A stretch of 12,394 nucleotides of DNA from Streptosporangiaceae bacterium (lineage in GTDB: Bacteria; Actinomycetota; Actinomycetes; Streptosporangiales; Streptosporangiaceae), in contig JASIGD010000571.1 of the NCBI GenBank assembly GCA_030045295.1, forward strand, positions 1-12,394, in the 5' to 3' direction. Each line of letters begins with the position of its first letter. Position 1 is the stretch's first letter. Both the position numbers and the translations under genes were made by a program. Below, piece after piece: positions 5,628 through 11,798 of this stretch. The notes under the pieces are model-generated. The model had not been told where the DNA came from. It did not search any database and was given only the letters and a program-made list of their open reading frames with translations.

Positions 5628-6971
5628 ATGCGGGGCATTACACGGCGGCGTCTTCTAGGAGAGGCGGGCCTGGGCGTTGCGGCGCTAACACTGGGCACAG
5701 CATCCTTCGACCCGGCGGAAGCTGTAGCTGCACCGCTGCCAGCAGGATATCTCCACACCCGAGGCGCGCGAATTCTCGATGCCAAAAATAAGCCGGTGCG
5801 CCTGGCAGGAGTCAGCTGGTACGGTTTCGACTGCAATAGCATGGTGCCCGGCGGGCTGAACTACCGGACGCTGGACTACATCTGCCGGCAGGTCCGGAAT
5901 CTGGGCTTCAACCACATCCGGCTCCCGTACTCCATACAGGCCGTCCGGTCCAATCCGCGAATCTATAACTATCTCGAAGCTAACCCCAGCTTGCGGGGGC
6001 GGACTGTGCTCCAGATCATGGACGCGGTGATCGCGGCGGCCGGCAGGTACAGGCTAAAAGTCGTTCTCGACAACCACCGCTCCGAGGCAGCCTGGAGCAG
6101 TGAGGGCAACGGCTTGTGGTACACACAGCGGTATCCACAGTCGGCCTGGCTCAGCACGTGGGGGATGCTGGTCAAGCGCTACCGGAACGATTCGACGATC
6201 ATCGGCTGTGACCTGCGCAACGAGCCGGGATCTCCCCCGCCCGACTCTTCTGCATGGCCGCGAAACGGCGGGTCCCTGTGGGGATACGGAAATCCGAAGG
6301 CGAAGGGCCATCCGCGGGATTGGGTTCCGGCGGCAGAAAGCGCCGGTAACTACATCTTGAGCCTCAACCCTAACTTGCTGATCTTCGCCGAGGGCGTCCG
6401 CCACGATCCGGCCGGGCCTATCTTCAACGGCTCCGGCTACCTCTACTGGCCGGGCGGGAATCTAGCCGGCGTCGGCAAAGCCGGAGGCGGGCGGCGCGCA
6501 CCTCGACCTCTCGCCCTCAGGGTGCCCAACCGGCTGGTGTACTCGGCGCATGACTACGGGCCGGACCTCTGCAGTGGCCTGGCCTGGTGTCATCTCGGCA
6601 CAACGGCGTCAACCCCGGACGCCTGCCAGCGCGTCTGGAATGAGACCTGGGGTTATGTTGCCCGGCACGAAATAGCGCCGGTGTGGCTGGGCGAGTTCGG
6701 CACGGTCAACGGCTACAAGCCGCACGACAAGACGCCCAAGAAAGATTATACCGACGTGAACAAGGTGAACGCGCAGGGGAATTGGTTCAGCTATCTGGTG
6801 CAGTACATCAAGGACTACGACATCAACTGGTGTTACTGGGCGCTCAACGGCACGCAGTCCGAGGCTCCCGGGCGCGACCCCAGCCAGCGGGACTGGTACG
6901 GGGTGCTGAATCCCACCTGGTCGGGCGCTGCCAGCCAGCCGATGATGAGCAAGCTTCGCATGATTCAGTAG
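5628..6971 (+). CDS. Tat-exported GH5 glycoside hydrolase (cellulase-like)
   Basis: The 447-residue product starts with a twin-arginine signal (TRRRLLG at 5-11, hydrophobic run to about 25, cleavage probably near AVAA at 32-35), so it should be secreted folded. The rest is one GH5 (clan A, TIM barrel) domain: GFNHIRLPYS (93-102), VVLDNHRS (145-152), GCDLRNEP (193-200) with acid/base Glu199, VYSAHDYGPDL (304-314), and WLGEFGT (353-359) with nucleophile Glu356; WALNG (404-408) closes the barrel. Such enzymes cleave beta-1,4-glucans or related beta-linked polysaccharides. No carbohydrate-binding module is attached. A Gly/Arg/Pro-rich insertion (about 283-294) precedes beta-strand 6. The ATG at 5628 has only a modest CAGGA (5617-5621) site but begins the Tat signal directly. 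Third positions are less GC-biased than in neighbours, suggesting possible acquisition. The YciI-like gene starts 23 bp after the stop. The subfamily and exact substrate are uncertain. Confidence 0.9.
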   Translation: MRGITRRRLLGEAGLGVAALTLGTASFDPAEAVAAPLPAGYLHTRGARILDAKNKPVRLAGVSWYGFDCNSMVPGGLNYRTLDYICRQVRNLGFNHIRLPYSIQAVRSNPRIYNYLEANPSLRGRTVLQIMDAVIAAAGRYRLKVVLDNHRSEAAWSSEGNGLWYTQRYPQSAWLSTWGMLVKRYRNDSTIIGCDLRNEPGSPPPDSSAWPRNGGSLWGYGNPKAKGHPRDWVPAAESAGNYILSLNPNLLIFAEGVRHDPAGPIFNGSGYLYWPGGNLAGVGKAGGGRRAPRPLALRVPNRLVYSAHDYGPDLCSGLAWCHLGTTASTPDACQRVWNETWGYVARHEIAPVWLGEFGTVNGYKPHDKTPKKDYTDVNKVNAQGNWFSYLVQYIKDYDINWCYWALNGTQSEAPGRDPSQRDWYGVLNPTWSGAASQPMMSKLRMIQ

Positions 6972-6994
6972 AGCAGCCGGGAGAACATTCAACC

Positions 6995-7303
6995 ATGCAG
7001 TACGCCATCATCTACACCCCCGGACCGGCCTGGATCGCAGCCACGCCCGCCGATCAGCTATCTCTCAGTCCGCATAACGAATACCTGCAAAAGCTGCGGG
7101 CAGCCAACACGCTGCTCCAGGTCTCATATTCCAGCGATGGAAAGACCGAGGTCGCCGTCTTCGAGGTCAATAGCGAGGCGGAAGCCAACGAGCTGCTGGA
7201 CATGGATCCGGCCGTCGGCAACGGAACCTTGAACGCCGAGCTGCGCCCGTGGAATATCGTGTTCGGCTTGAACGCCGGCGGCAGCCTGCCCACGCCCGTG
7301 TAG
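6995..7303 (+). CDS. YciI-like (YCII domain) small protein
   Basis: A 102-residue protein with the alpha+beta barrel pattern of the YCII family: MQYAIIYTPGPAW at the N-terminus, HNEYLQKLRAANTLLQ (27-42) as the first helix and strand, VAVFEVNSEAEANELLDMDP (53-72) typical of the conserved SxEEAxxLxxxDP segment, and a closing ELRPWNIVFG (82-91). The family relates to muconolactone isomerase and ABM-like folds; most members have no defined reaction, so no function is assigned. The ATG at 6995 has GGGAG (6979-6983) 11 nt upstream, slightly long. The gap of 23 bp from the GH5 stop and the same strand suggest a shared transcript, although a secreted glycosidase and a cytosolic YciI protein have no obvious common role. 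Confidence 0.78.
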   Translation: MQYAIIYTPGPAWIAATPADQLSLSPHNEYLQKLRAANTLLQVSYSSDGKTEVAVFEVNSEAEANELLDMDPAVGNGTLNAELRPWNIVFGLNAGGSLPTPV

Positions 7304-7327
7304 CGGTCACCTACTGCGGCAGGGAAA

Positions 7328-7351
7328 GCGCGCTACGGTCTGAGGGCGCGC
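7328..7351. terminator. Stem-loop after the YciI-like gene
   Basis: GCGCGC (7328-7333) pairs with GCGCGC (7346-7351) around a 12-nt loop, beginning 25 nt after the YciI stop in the convergent gap to the protease gene. No T-run follows. Plausible terminator by position. Confidence 0.3.
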
Positions 7352-7392
7352 ATGCCGACCGGCCCGGACGCGTGGCTCAGCTGGGATCGTGC

Positions 7393-7414
7393 CGGGCTGG
7401 GCACCGCTAGCCCG
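7393..7414. terminator. Stem-loop over the protease stop codon
   Basis: CGGGCT (7393-7398) and AGCCCG (7409-7414) form a perfect 6-bp stem with a 10-nt loop that spans the end of the protease gene on the minus strand. It could end transcription from either side of this convergent pair. Confidence 0.3.
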
Positions 7415-8270
7415 CCTGGGCAGCCTCGTCCGCGGCTGCCTGGTGGTATAGCTGCTCCACCTGCTCACCCAGGTACGGGCTGTAGGAGATGGCCGCGGTG
7501 TCGCCGCCTTCCTGGTAGCCGCCGATAACTCCCACGATGGTGCCGGTTTCCGTCTGCGGGTCGACGTCGGTGATCCAGGGGCTGCCGCTGGTACCGCCGG
7601 TGAACCCGTCGCACTCGAACCGCAGCTGGGACGGGCTCTGCTGGGATGTCCAGCCGGTGCAGGTAATCGGGGCATCGGCGCTGGCCGGGTAGCCGGTGAC
7701 CCGGACCTGGTTCCGGTATCCGGGGTCGATGCCGAGCTGGTCGGCACCCAGCACGTCTTCGATGTTCTTCCCGTCGTCAGGCTCGAGTACGACGAAGCCG
7801 ACGTCAAAGTCCGGGTCGGAGGAGTTCATCCACTGCGGCGCGACGACCAGCCGAGCGGGTGTCCAGATGCCGTAAGGCGCCTGGCCATCCCGGTAGCCGG
7901 GGATGAACACGACGTCCTGGCGGTATCCGCCGCCCTTGCCGCCGTTGATGCAGTGCGCTGCCGTGATCAGCAGGTCCCGTCCCGGGCTGGTCACCACGCT
8001 GGCCGTGCAGAAATGGTTGCCGCTGGCGTCATGTTCGAACAGCGCCCCGACGCGCGCCCCCGGCGGGGATAGATGCGCGGAGGCCGACGGTCCCGGCTGG
8101 TACTGGGGTTCCCGCCACGGCGTCGAGGCCAGCAGACGGGACCGCGTCCAGTAACCGGCCGGTCCGCCGCTGGCCGCAGGCGGATGGCTGGTGGTCGACG
8201 CCGATGAGCACCCGCCAGCGGCCGCCGCGCCGGCCACCGCGATCACGACGGCCAGCGCGCGCAGCTTCAT
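7407..8270 (-). CDS. Trypsin-like serine protease, probable lipoprotein
   Basis: The 287-residue product has a lipoprotein signal: MKLR, a hydrophobic run (5-18) and a lipobox ending at Cys21 (AAGGC), then a Ser/Pro/Ala-rich linker (22-40). It is therefore probably anchored on the outer face of the membrane. The catalytic domain is chymotrypsin-fold (S1 type): LLITAAHC (100-107, His106), PDFDVGFVVLEP (153-164, Asp156) and FTGGTSGSP (223-231, nucleophile Ser228). Cys88/Cys107 and Cys204/Cys220 are at positions expected for disulfides. The segment YWTRSRLLASTPWR before the fold looks like a short pro-region. The ATG at 8270 is chosen over an in-frame upstream start because AGGAG (8278-8282 on the minus strand) lies 7 nt before it and the signal peptide starts there. 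The specificity is unknown. It follows the aldo/keto reductase after 166 bp that contain a strong hairpin, so it probably has its own promoter. Confidence 0.9.
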   Translation of the reverse strand: MKLRALAVVIAVAGAAAAGGCSSASTTSHPPAASGGPAGYWTRSRLLASTPWREPQYQPGPSASAHLSPPGARVGALFEHDASGNHFCTASVVTSPGRDLLITAAHCINGGKGGGYRQDVVFIPGYRDGQAPYGIWTPARLVVAPQWMNSSDPDFDVGFVVLEPDDGKNIEDVLGADQLGIDPGYRNQVRVTGYPASADAPITCTGWTSQQSPSQLRFECDGFTGGTSGSPWITDVDPQTETGTIVGVIGGYQEGGDTAAISYSPYLGEQVEQLYHQAAADEAAQAG

Positions 8271-8289
8271 GCACGCTCTCCTCGGTTCT

Positions 8290-8301
8290 TGATACGTGTC
8301 A
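8290..8301. promoter_or_regulatory. Imperfect palindrome upstream of the protease gene
   Basis: TGATACGTGTCA reads as a dyad with 10 of 12 symmetric positions and an ACGT core. It lies 20-31 bp upstream of the protease ATG, close to where its -10 region would be. Operator candidate only. Confidence 0.25.
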
Positions 8302-8318
8302 TGTAACCCCCGAGCGCA

Positions 8319-8354
8319 GGCCGTGTCCAGGGAGCAACGACCCGGGACACGGCC
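8319..8354. terminator. Strong hairpin between the AKR and protease genes
   Basis: GGCCGTGTCC (8319-8328) is the exact reverse complement of GGACACGGCC (8345-8354). Inside, after one A/G mismatch, GGG (8330-8332) pairs with CCC (8341-8343), leaving an 8-nt loop. That makes a 13-pair stem with one mismatch. It starts about 80 nt after the aldo/keto reductase stop on the minus strand and ends about 50 nt before the protease start, as expected for a terminator isolating the two genes. There is no U-tract. Confidence 0.5.
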
Positions 8355-8409
8355 GCGGGCGCGGCTCATCGCGTGGTTGCCAGGCGAGCCAGTCGGCGGG
8401 CCTCCGGAG

Positions 8410-8422
8410 TCGGCTGAGCCGA
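8410..8422. other. Palindrome just after the AKR stop
   Basis: TCGGCT (8410-8415), central G, AGCCGA (8417-8422): perfect 6-bp arms, 14 nt past the aldo/keto reductase stop on the minus strand. The one-base centre suits a DNA-binding site more than an RNA hairpin, but the position suits termination. Confidence 0.25.
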
Positions 8423-8436
8423 ACGGCGGGTTCCCG

Positions 8437-9414
8437 CTAGCTGAAGCGGGCCCGGAGCAGGTGGGGAAGAGCTGACGGCCCCGTGATGGGGCGGAACCTG
8501 GCTGATGCCGCGCTCAGGGCCTGGTACTGATCGTCGGTGAGTTCGATGCTGGCGGCGGCGACGTTGCTCTCGAGCTGCTCGACGTTTGACGCGCCCGGTA
8601 TCGCGACTACCGCCGGGCGGTGGATGACCCAGGCCAGGGCGATCTGCGCGGGCGTAGCGGAATGCGCGTCCGCCACCTCACGCAGGATGGCGATCAGGTC
8701 GCCTGCGCGCTCGAGGTTTTCCGGGAGGAACAGCGGGTTGGCGGTCCGGACCCGGTTCGCCGGCCGGTTGTCCCGGTGATACTTGCCCGAGAGCAGTCCC
8801 TGGGCGAGCGGGCTGTAGGCAATGACGACGCGGCCGTCCGATTCGGCGAACGGGAGCAGGTCGCGCTCGGGTGACCGGGCGACCAGGTTGTACAAGACCT
8901 GGTTGCTAAGCACCCGGCTGCCGAGCGCTGCCTCGGCGGCGCGCCAGCGTTCCAGGGAGTAGTTGCTGACGCCGACTTCGCCGACGAGCCCGACCCGCTG
9001 CAGCGCGCGCATGCCGCGCATGATCGTCCCGTCCCGGACCACCGGATTGGGCTGGTGCACCTGGTACAGGTCAATGTGACGGGTGCCGAGCCGATTCGCG
9101 CTGGCCACGGCGCGCTGCTCTACGACCGGGGCAACCGGCAGGAGCGGGAAGATCTTCGTGGCCAGGAAGACCGACTCCCGATCCTCGCCGATCGCCTCGC
9201 CGAGGATCCGCTCGCTGCGCCCGAAACCGTAGATCTCTGCGGTGTCGAACAGCGTGACTCCCAGCTCCAGGGCCCGGCGCACGATGGCACGCGCCCCCTG
9301 TTCCGCGTACGACTGGCCGTATCCCCACTCCCGCGAGCCGAATTGCCAGGCGCCCAGCCCGATCCTGGAAATCTTCGCGGCCTTCTGGTCGGTGCCGATG
9401 CTCAGGTAGCGCAT
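8437..9414 (-). CDS. Aldo/keto reductase
   Basis: A 325-residue (alpha/beta)8 NADPH-dependent oxidoreductase of the AKR superfamily. The tetrad is visible: Asp57 in TLFDTAE, Tyr62 in IYGFGRSE, Lys87 in LATKIF, and His120 in YQVHQPN. GVSNYSLERW (about 148-157) and YSPLAQGLLSGKY are typical of the YajO/IolS-like group, and VAIPGASN near the C-terminus is the NADP-binding loop. It reduces aldehydes or ketones in the cytosol; the substrate is unknown. The length is normal for the group. The ATG at 9414 is the family start; the ribosome site is weak, the best being GGGCGGA about 11 nt upstream. It lies 70 bp after the cupin gene on the same strand, and that gap holds copy 2 of the two-copy repeat, so co-transcription is possible but may be interrupted. 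Confidence 0.92.
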   Translation of the reverse strand: MRYLSIGTDQKAAKISRIGLGAWQFGSREWGYGQSYAEQGARAIVRRALELGVTLFDTAEIYGFGRSERILGEAIGEDRESVFLATKIFPLLPVAPVVEQRAVASANRLGTRHIDLYQVHQPNPVVRDGTIMRGMRALQRVGLVGEVGVSNYSLERWRAAEAALGSRVLSNQVLYNLVARSPERDLLPFAESDGRVVIAYSPLAQGLLSGKYHRDNRPANRVRTANPLFLPENLERAGDLIAILREVADAHSATPAQIALAWVIHRPAVVAIPGASNVEQLESNVAAASIELTDDQYQALSAASARFRPITGPSALPHLLRARFS

Positions 9415-9438
9415 GGATACCAGTGTCCGCCCTACTGC

Positions 9439-9470
9439 TTCAGTCCCCTTCTTGGGGTGATGATCAGGCC
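9439..9470 (+). repeat. Two-copy repeat, copy 2 (cupin-AKR gap)
   Basis: TTCAGTCCCCTTC (9439-9451), GGGG (9454-9457) and GATCAGGCC (9462-9470) repeat, in order, the blocks at 5497-5535. Here CCCC-TTCTT-GGGG forms a compact hairpin. It lies between the cupin stop and the aldo/keto reductase start, so it could act as a cupin terminator or as a control site for the reductase. Confidence 0.55.
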
Positions 9471-9484
9471 CGGCCGCGTTGCGT

Positions 9485-9895
9485 TCAGGCAGGCGTACCG
9501 CCGGGATCCGCGGCCCATACGCCAGAGACCTCGTACGCCTCGTCCGGGCCCGGCCAGGGCGGCATCGTCACGCCTATCGCGGCGAGCGGACCGCTGATCG
9601 CCGCGCGGAACTGGAAATGCGTGCCCGCGGGAATGGTCACGCAGGTGCCGGGCAGCAGGGGAACGGTTTCCTCGCGCTCGGCCTGGCGCCGCCACATCCG
9701 GCCTTCCCCGCGCAGCACGTACCAGATCTCACCGACGGAATGGTGAGCCACTGCCCGGGAGACCCGGCCGGCTCCGAGCTGGAAATGCGCCAGCCCGCCG
9801 CGACCGAGCCGAAGCAGGACCCGCACGTCCGAGCCGTCCGGCGCGACGACATCGGGCACGGCTGGCAGTTGCATGGTGTCAAACCGCTGGTCCAC
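9485..9895 (-). CDS. Cupin-domain protein
   Basis: A 136-residue single cupin barrel. Motif 1 is AHHSVGEIWYVLRGEGRMW (50-68), with His51, His52 and Glu56 as likely metal ligands; motif 2 is LPGTCVTIPAGTHFQFR (81-97) with His93. The protein is cytosolic, with no signal peptide. Single-domain cupins of this size range from dioxygenases and isomerases to non-enzymatic binding proteins, so no reaction is assigned. The GTG at 9895 is chosen because GGAG (minus strand, 9901-9904) lies 5 nt before it; an internal ATG at 9874 has no ribosome site. It is upstream of the aldo/keto reductase on the same strand. It diverges from the MOSC gene across 176 bp. Confidence 0.82.
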   Translation of the reverse strand: MDQRFDTMQLPAVPDVVAPDGSDVRVLLRLGRGGLAHFQLGAGRVSRAVAHHSVGEIWYVLRGEGRMWRRQAEREETVPLLPGTCVTIPAGTHFQFRAAISGPLAAIGVTMPPWPGPDEAYEVSGVWAADPGGTPA

Positions 9896-9943
9896 GATCC
9901 CTCCACGCTCCGCGCTTCTTCGTCCGCCGACCCTAGCGCGGAT

Positions 9944-9961
9944 GCCGCCCGGAGAGGCGGC
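9944..9961. promoter_or_regulatory. Inverted repeat in the cupin-MOSC divergent region
   Basis: GCCGCC (9944-9949) and GGCGGC (9956-9961) flank a 6-nt centre in the divergent gap, about 50 bp before the cupin start. It could be an operator for either gene, but GC-rich sequence gives such dyads often. Confidence 0.25.
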
Positions 9962-10071
9962 CCGGATGGGGCGTCACGCTCACCGCCGGCCTGGTGCGGC
10001 TGGACGGGCGCCGGGATCGAGCCGCGGGAAACCTATTCGCCAAGACGCCGGCGGGCGGCGAAAATCGGGCT

Positions 10072-10668
10072 GTGGAGCATTTGTCGCATGAGCGTCTGGT
10101 GGCCGGGCTGGACTGGATCCGCCATTCCCCGCGGGACGGCGGCCAGCTCGTCCTGGTCGTCCGCCGCCCGTCTGTCGGCGAGCGAGACCTGCCGACCGAG
10201 GCGGTGCTCGATCAGGTCGCCGGGCTCGGCGGAGACAACTGGCTCAGCCGCGGCAGCACCGGCACGCCGGACGGGTCGGCCGACCCGCAGCGGCAGGTGA
10301 CGGTGATGAACGCGCGGGCGGCTGAGCTCGTCGCCGACGGGACCGACCGGATGCCGCTGGCCGGTGATCAGCTCTACCTCGACCTCGACCTCAGCCTCGA
10401 TAACCTCCCGGCGGGCAGCCTGCTGGCGGTGGGCCAGGCGGTGTTGCAGGTCAGCGACGTCCCGCATCTGGGCTGCGCGAAGTTCGTCGAGCGCTTCGGC
10501 GCTGAGGCCATGCGCTTTGTCAACTCCCGTGTCGGCCGCCAGCTGCGGCTCCGCGGGATGAACACGCGCGTGGTCGTGCCGGGCACCGTCCGGCTCGGTG
10601 ACTTGGCGGTCAAGGCTCCCGCCGCGCTGGCCGAAGGTACGTCTCACGCGTTGCTCAGGAGAGAATGA
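10072..10668 (+). CDS. MOSC-domain protein
   Basis: The 198-residue protein has the C-terminal half typical of MOSC domains: LAGDQLYLDLDLSLDNLPAGSLL (96-118), VLQVSDVPHLGCAKF (124-138) with conserved Cys135, RFGAEAMRFVNS (141-152), and LRLRGMNTRVVVPGTVRLGD (158-177). MOSC domains bind or transfer the sulfur of molybdenum-cofactor-type substrates through this Cys; stand-alone bacterial members are linked to detoxification of N-hydroxylated bases or remain uncharacterised. An N-terminal part (HLSHERLVAGLDWIRHSPRD, 3-22) precedes it. The GTG at 10072 is chosen from my recollection that this family starts around VEHL; a GTG at 9994 would add 26 unmatched residues. Neither start has a clear Shine-Dalgarno. 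No molybdoenzyme or cofactor gene is adjacent. Confidence 0.85.
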   Translation: MEHLSHERLVAGLDWIRHSPRDGGQLVLVVRRPSVGERDLPTEAVLDQVAGLGGDNWLSRGSTGTPDGSADPQRQVTVMNARAAELVADGTDRMPLAGDQLYLDLDLSLDNLPAGSLLAVGQAVLQVSDVPHLGCAKFVERFGAEAMRFVNSRVGRQLRLRGMNTRVVVPGTVRLGDLAVKAPAALAEGTSHALLRRE

Positions 10669-10674
10669 GCCGCG

Positions 10675-10696
10675 GCCCGGAGCCGATCACCCGGGC
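10675..10696. terminator. Stem-loop between convergent MOSC and OsmC genes
   Basis: GCCCGG (10675-10680) and CCGGGC (10691-10696) form a perfect 6-bp stem with a 10-nt loop in the 18-bp convergent gap, running over the OsmC stop. It is the only candidate for bidirectional termination here. Confidence 0.4.
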
Positions 10697-11217
10697 GAAC
10701 GCGCCTGTTCGGCGCCGCTGACCGAAATGGTCAGCTGAGCGGGGTTAGCCAGGGTCTGGTAAACGACGCAGTAGCGTTCGGTGAGACGGAGCAGCGTCTC
10801 GACCTGCTCGGGATCGGCATCGGTGACCAGGTCGAAGCGCAGCCGGATAGACCGGAACCCCACGGGCGCATCCTTGCTGACGGCCAGGGTCCCGCGGACA
10901 TCCAGTTCACCCTCGGCGGTAACGGTCCCCCCGGCTACATCGATCTGCAGCGAGGTGGCCACCGCTCGCAGCGTGACGCCCGCGCACGCCGACAGGGCCT
11001 GCAGCAGCATGTCTCCCGAGCAGGCCAGCGTACCGTCGCCGCCGGTCGCCGGGTGCAAGCCCGCCACGGCCAGCGCCTGGCCGGTGGCCACCGAGCAGGC
11101 AATCGCCTGTTCATCGAGCCGGCCTTCTGCTCGCAAGGTGATCACTGCCTGCTGGGGGTCTGCTCGGTAGGCGTCCTTCAGCGGCTGCTGTATGGCGCTC
11201 AGCTCGACGCGGTCCAC
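10687..11217 (-). CDS. OsmC-family peroxiredoxin-like protein
   Basis: A 176-residue OsmC/Ohr-fold protein. The two conserved cysteines are Cys78 in LLQALSACAGVTLRAVA (71-87) and Cys150 in LLRLTERYCVVYQTL (142-156), matching the peroxidatic and resolving positions. The helix after Cys78 and VSKDAPVGFRSIRLRFDL (113-130) fit the fold. Members reduce organic hydroperoxides or act in general stress; some large-group members have no proven activity. An extra Cys pair (Cys41, Cys66) is unusual for the family core. GTG at 11217 has GGAG four bases upstream on the minus strand (11222-11225). The VOC gene lies 84 bp upstream on the same strand, but a perfect hairpin separates them, so the two may be read from different transcripts. 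Confidence 0.88.
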   Translation of the reverse strand: MDRVELSAIQQPLKDAYRADPQQAVITLRAEGRLDEQAIACSVATGQALAVAGLHPATGGDGTLACSGDMLLQALSACAGVTLRAVATSLQIDVAGGTVTAEGELDVRGTLAVSKDAPVGFRSIRLRFDLVTDADPEQVETLLRLTERYCVVYQTLANPAQLTISVSGAEQARSPG

Positions 11218-11266
11218 GGCTCTCCCCTCTACGGCGCTCGCGCCGCTTCCTCGCGGGCTCGTTCCT

Positions 11267-11291
11267 TCACCACAGAGCCGCTCTGTGGTGA
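11267..11291. terminator. Perfect 11-bp-arm hairpin between VOC and OsmC genes
   Basis: TCACCACAGAG (11267-11277), loop CCG, CTCTGTGGTGA (11281-11291): a fully paired 11-bp stem with a 3-nt loop. It begins 10 nt after the VOC stop on the minus strand and ends 49 nt before the OsmC start. That suggests a terminator of the U-tract-free type seen in actinomycetes, or an operator for OsmC. The arms are less GC-rich than the surroundings, unlike chance dyads here. A smaller stem (CGGCG-CTCG-CGCCG, 11232-11245) follows towards OsmC. Confidence 0.55.
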
Positions 11292-11301
11292 CGGCCCTAG
11301 G

Positions 11302-11685
11302 CTAGCCGCCGCTGCCGTAGGGCCGGGTGATGATCTCGAGCAGGTGACCGTCGGGATCCTCGAAGTACAGGCCGCGGCCGCCATCGCGGTGATTCAGGAT
11401 TCCGGGCTGCGTCCGGCCGGGATCTGCCCAGTAGGGCAGGTCCTGTTCGCGGATACGGTCAAAGGCAGCGTCAAACTCCTTCTCGCCGACCAGGAACGCG
11501 TAGTGCTGCGCGGTGATCGGCCCGCTGGTCTGGGCGAAGTCGAGCGAGACCCCGTTGTCCGCCTCGACCACGAGAAACCGCCCAAAGCGGCTGGCTGGCG
11601 GCAACCCGAGGATCCCGGAAAGGAACGCTGCCGACCGTTGCTGGTCGCGGCAAGAGACGATGGTGTGGTTCAGCTGCACGCTCAC
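11302..11685 (-). CDS. VOC (glyoxalase/dioxygenase) superfamily protein
   Basis: The 127-residue product is a two-module VOC fold: LNHTIVSCRDQQRSAAFLSG (5-24) opens it with His7, TAQHYAFLV (58-66) gives His61, and GRGLYFEDPDGHLLEIITRP (103-122) closes it with Glu117. These three residues are the expected metal ligands. The family includes glyoxalase I, fosfomycin- and bleomycin-resistance proteins and extradiol dioxygenases; the sequence does not tell which, so the reaction is left open. The GTG at 11685 is chosen because AAGGA within GGAAGGA (11694-11700, minus) is 8 nt upstream and the fold starts at once; an in-frame extension to 11742 is Arg-rich and unlikely. It diverges from the aminotransferase gene across 113 bp. 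Confidence 0.88.
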   Translation of the reverse strand: MSVQLNHTIVSCRDQQRSAAFLSGILGLPPASRFGRFLVVEADNGVSLDFAQTSGPITAQHYAFLVGEKEFDAAFDRIREQDLPYWADPGRTQPGILNHRDGGRGLYFEDPDGHLLEIITRPYGSGG

Positions 11686-11743
11686 GCCTCTGGTCCTTCC
11701 CCGCCGACCCAGCATCCGAACGGCCGCGCTCACGATGCGCACC

Positions 11744-11764
11744 GCTGGCGGGCCCGGCGCCAGC
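11744..11764. promoter_or_regulatory. Operator-like inverted repeat in the VOC-aminotransferase gap
   Basis: GCTGGCG (11744-11750) and CGCCAGC (11758-11764) flank a 7-nt centre. The dyad lies 59 bp before the VOC start and 34 bp before the aminotransferase start, so a factor bound here could control both. No promoter boxes can be named. Confidence 0.35.
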
Positions 11765-11798
11765 AGGTCAGCGCGTCAGAAGATCGCGGGAGGTAACG

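Noticed and set aside
5599..5658. Possible 19-residue leader peptide overlapping the GH5 start in another frame
   Set aside because: ATG at 5599 has only AGGTAGG-like sequence before it, and the peptide has no regulatory run of codons or motif; overlap by chance is more likely.
9055..10300. Plus-strand open frames opposite the reductase and cupin genes
   Set aside because: They are antisense shadows of genes with full catalytic motifs on the minus strand.
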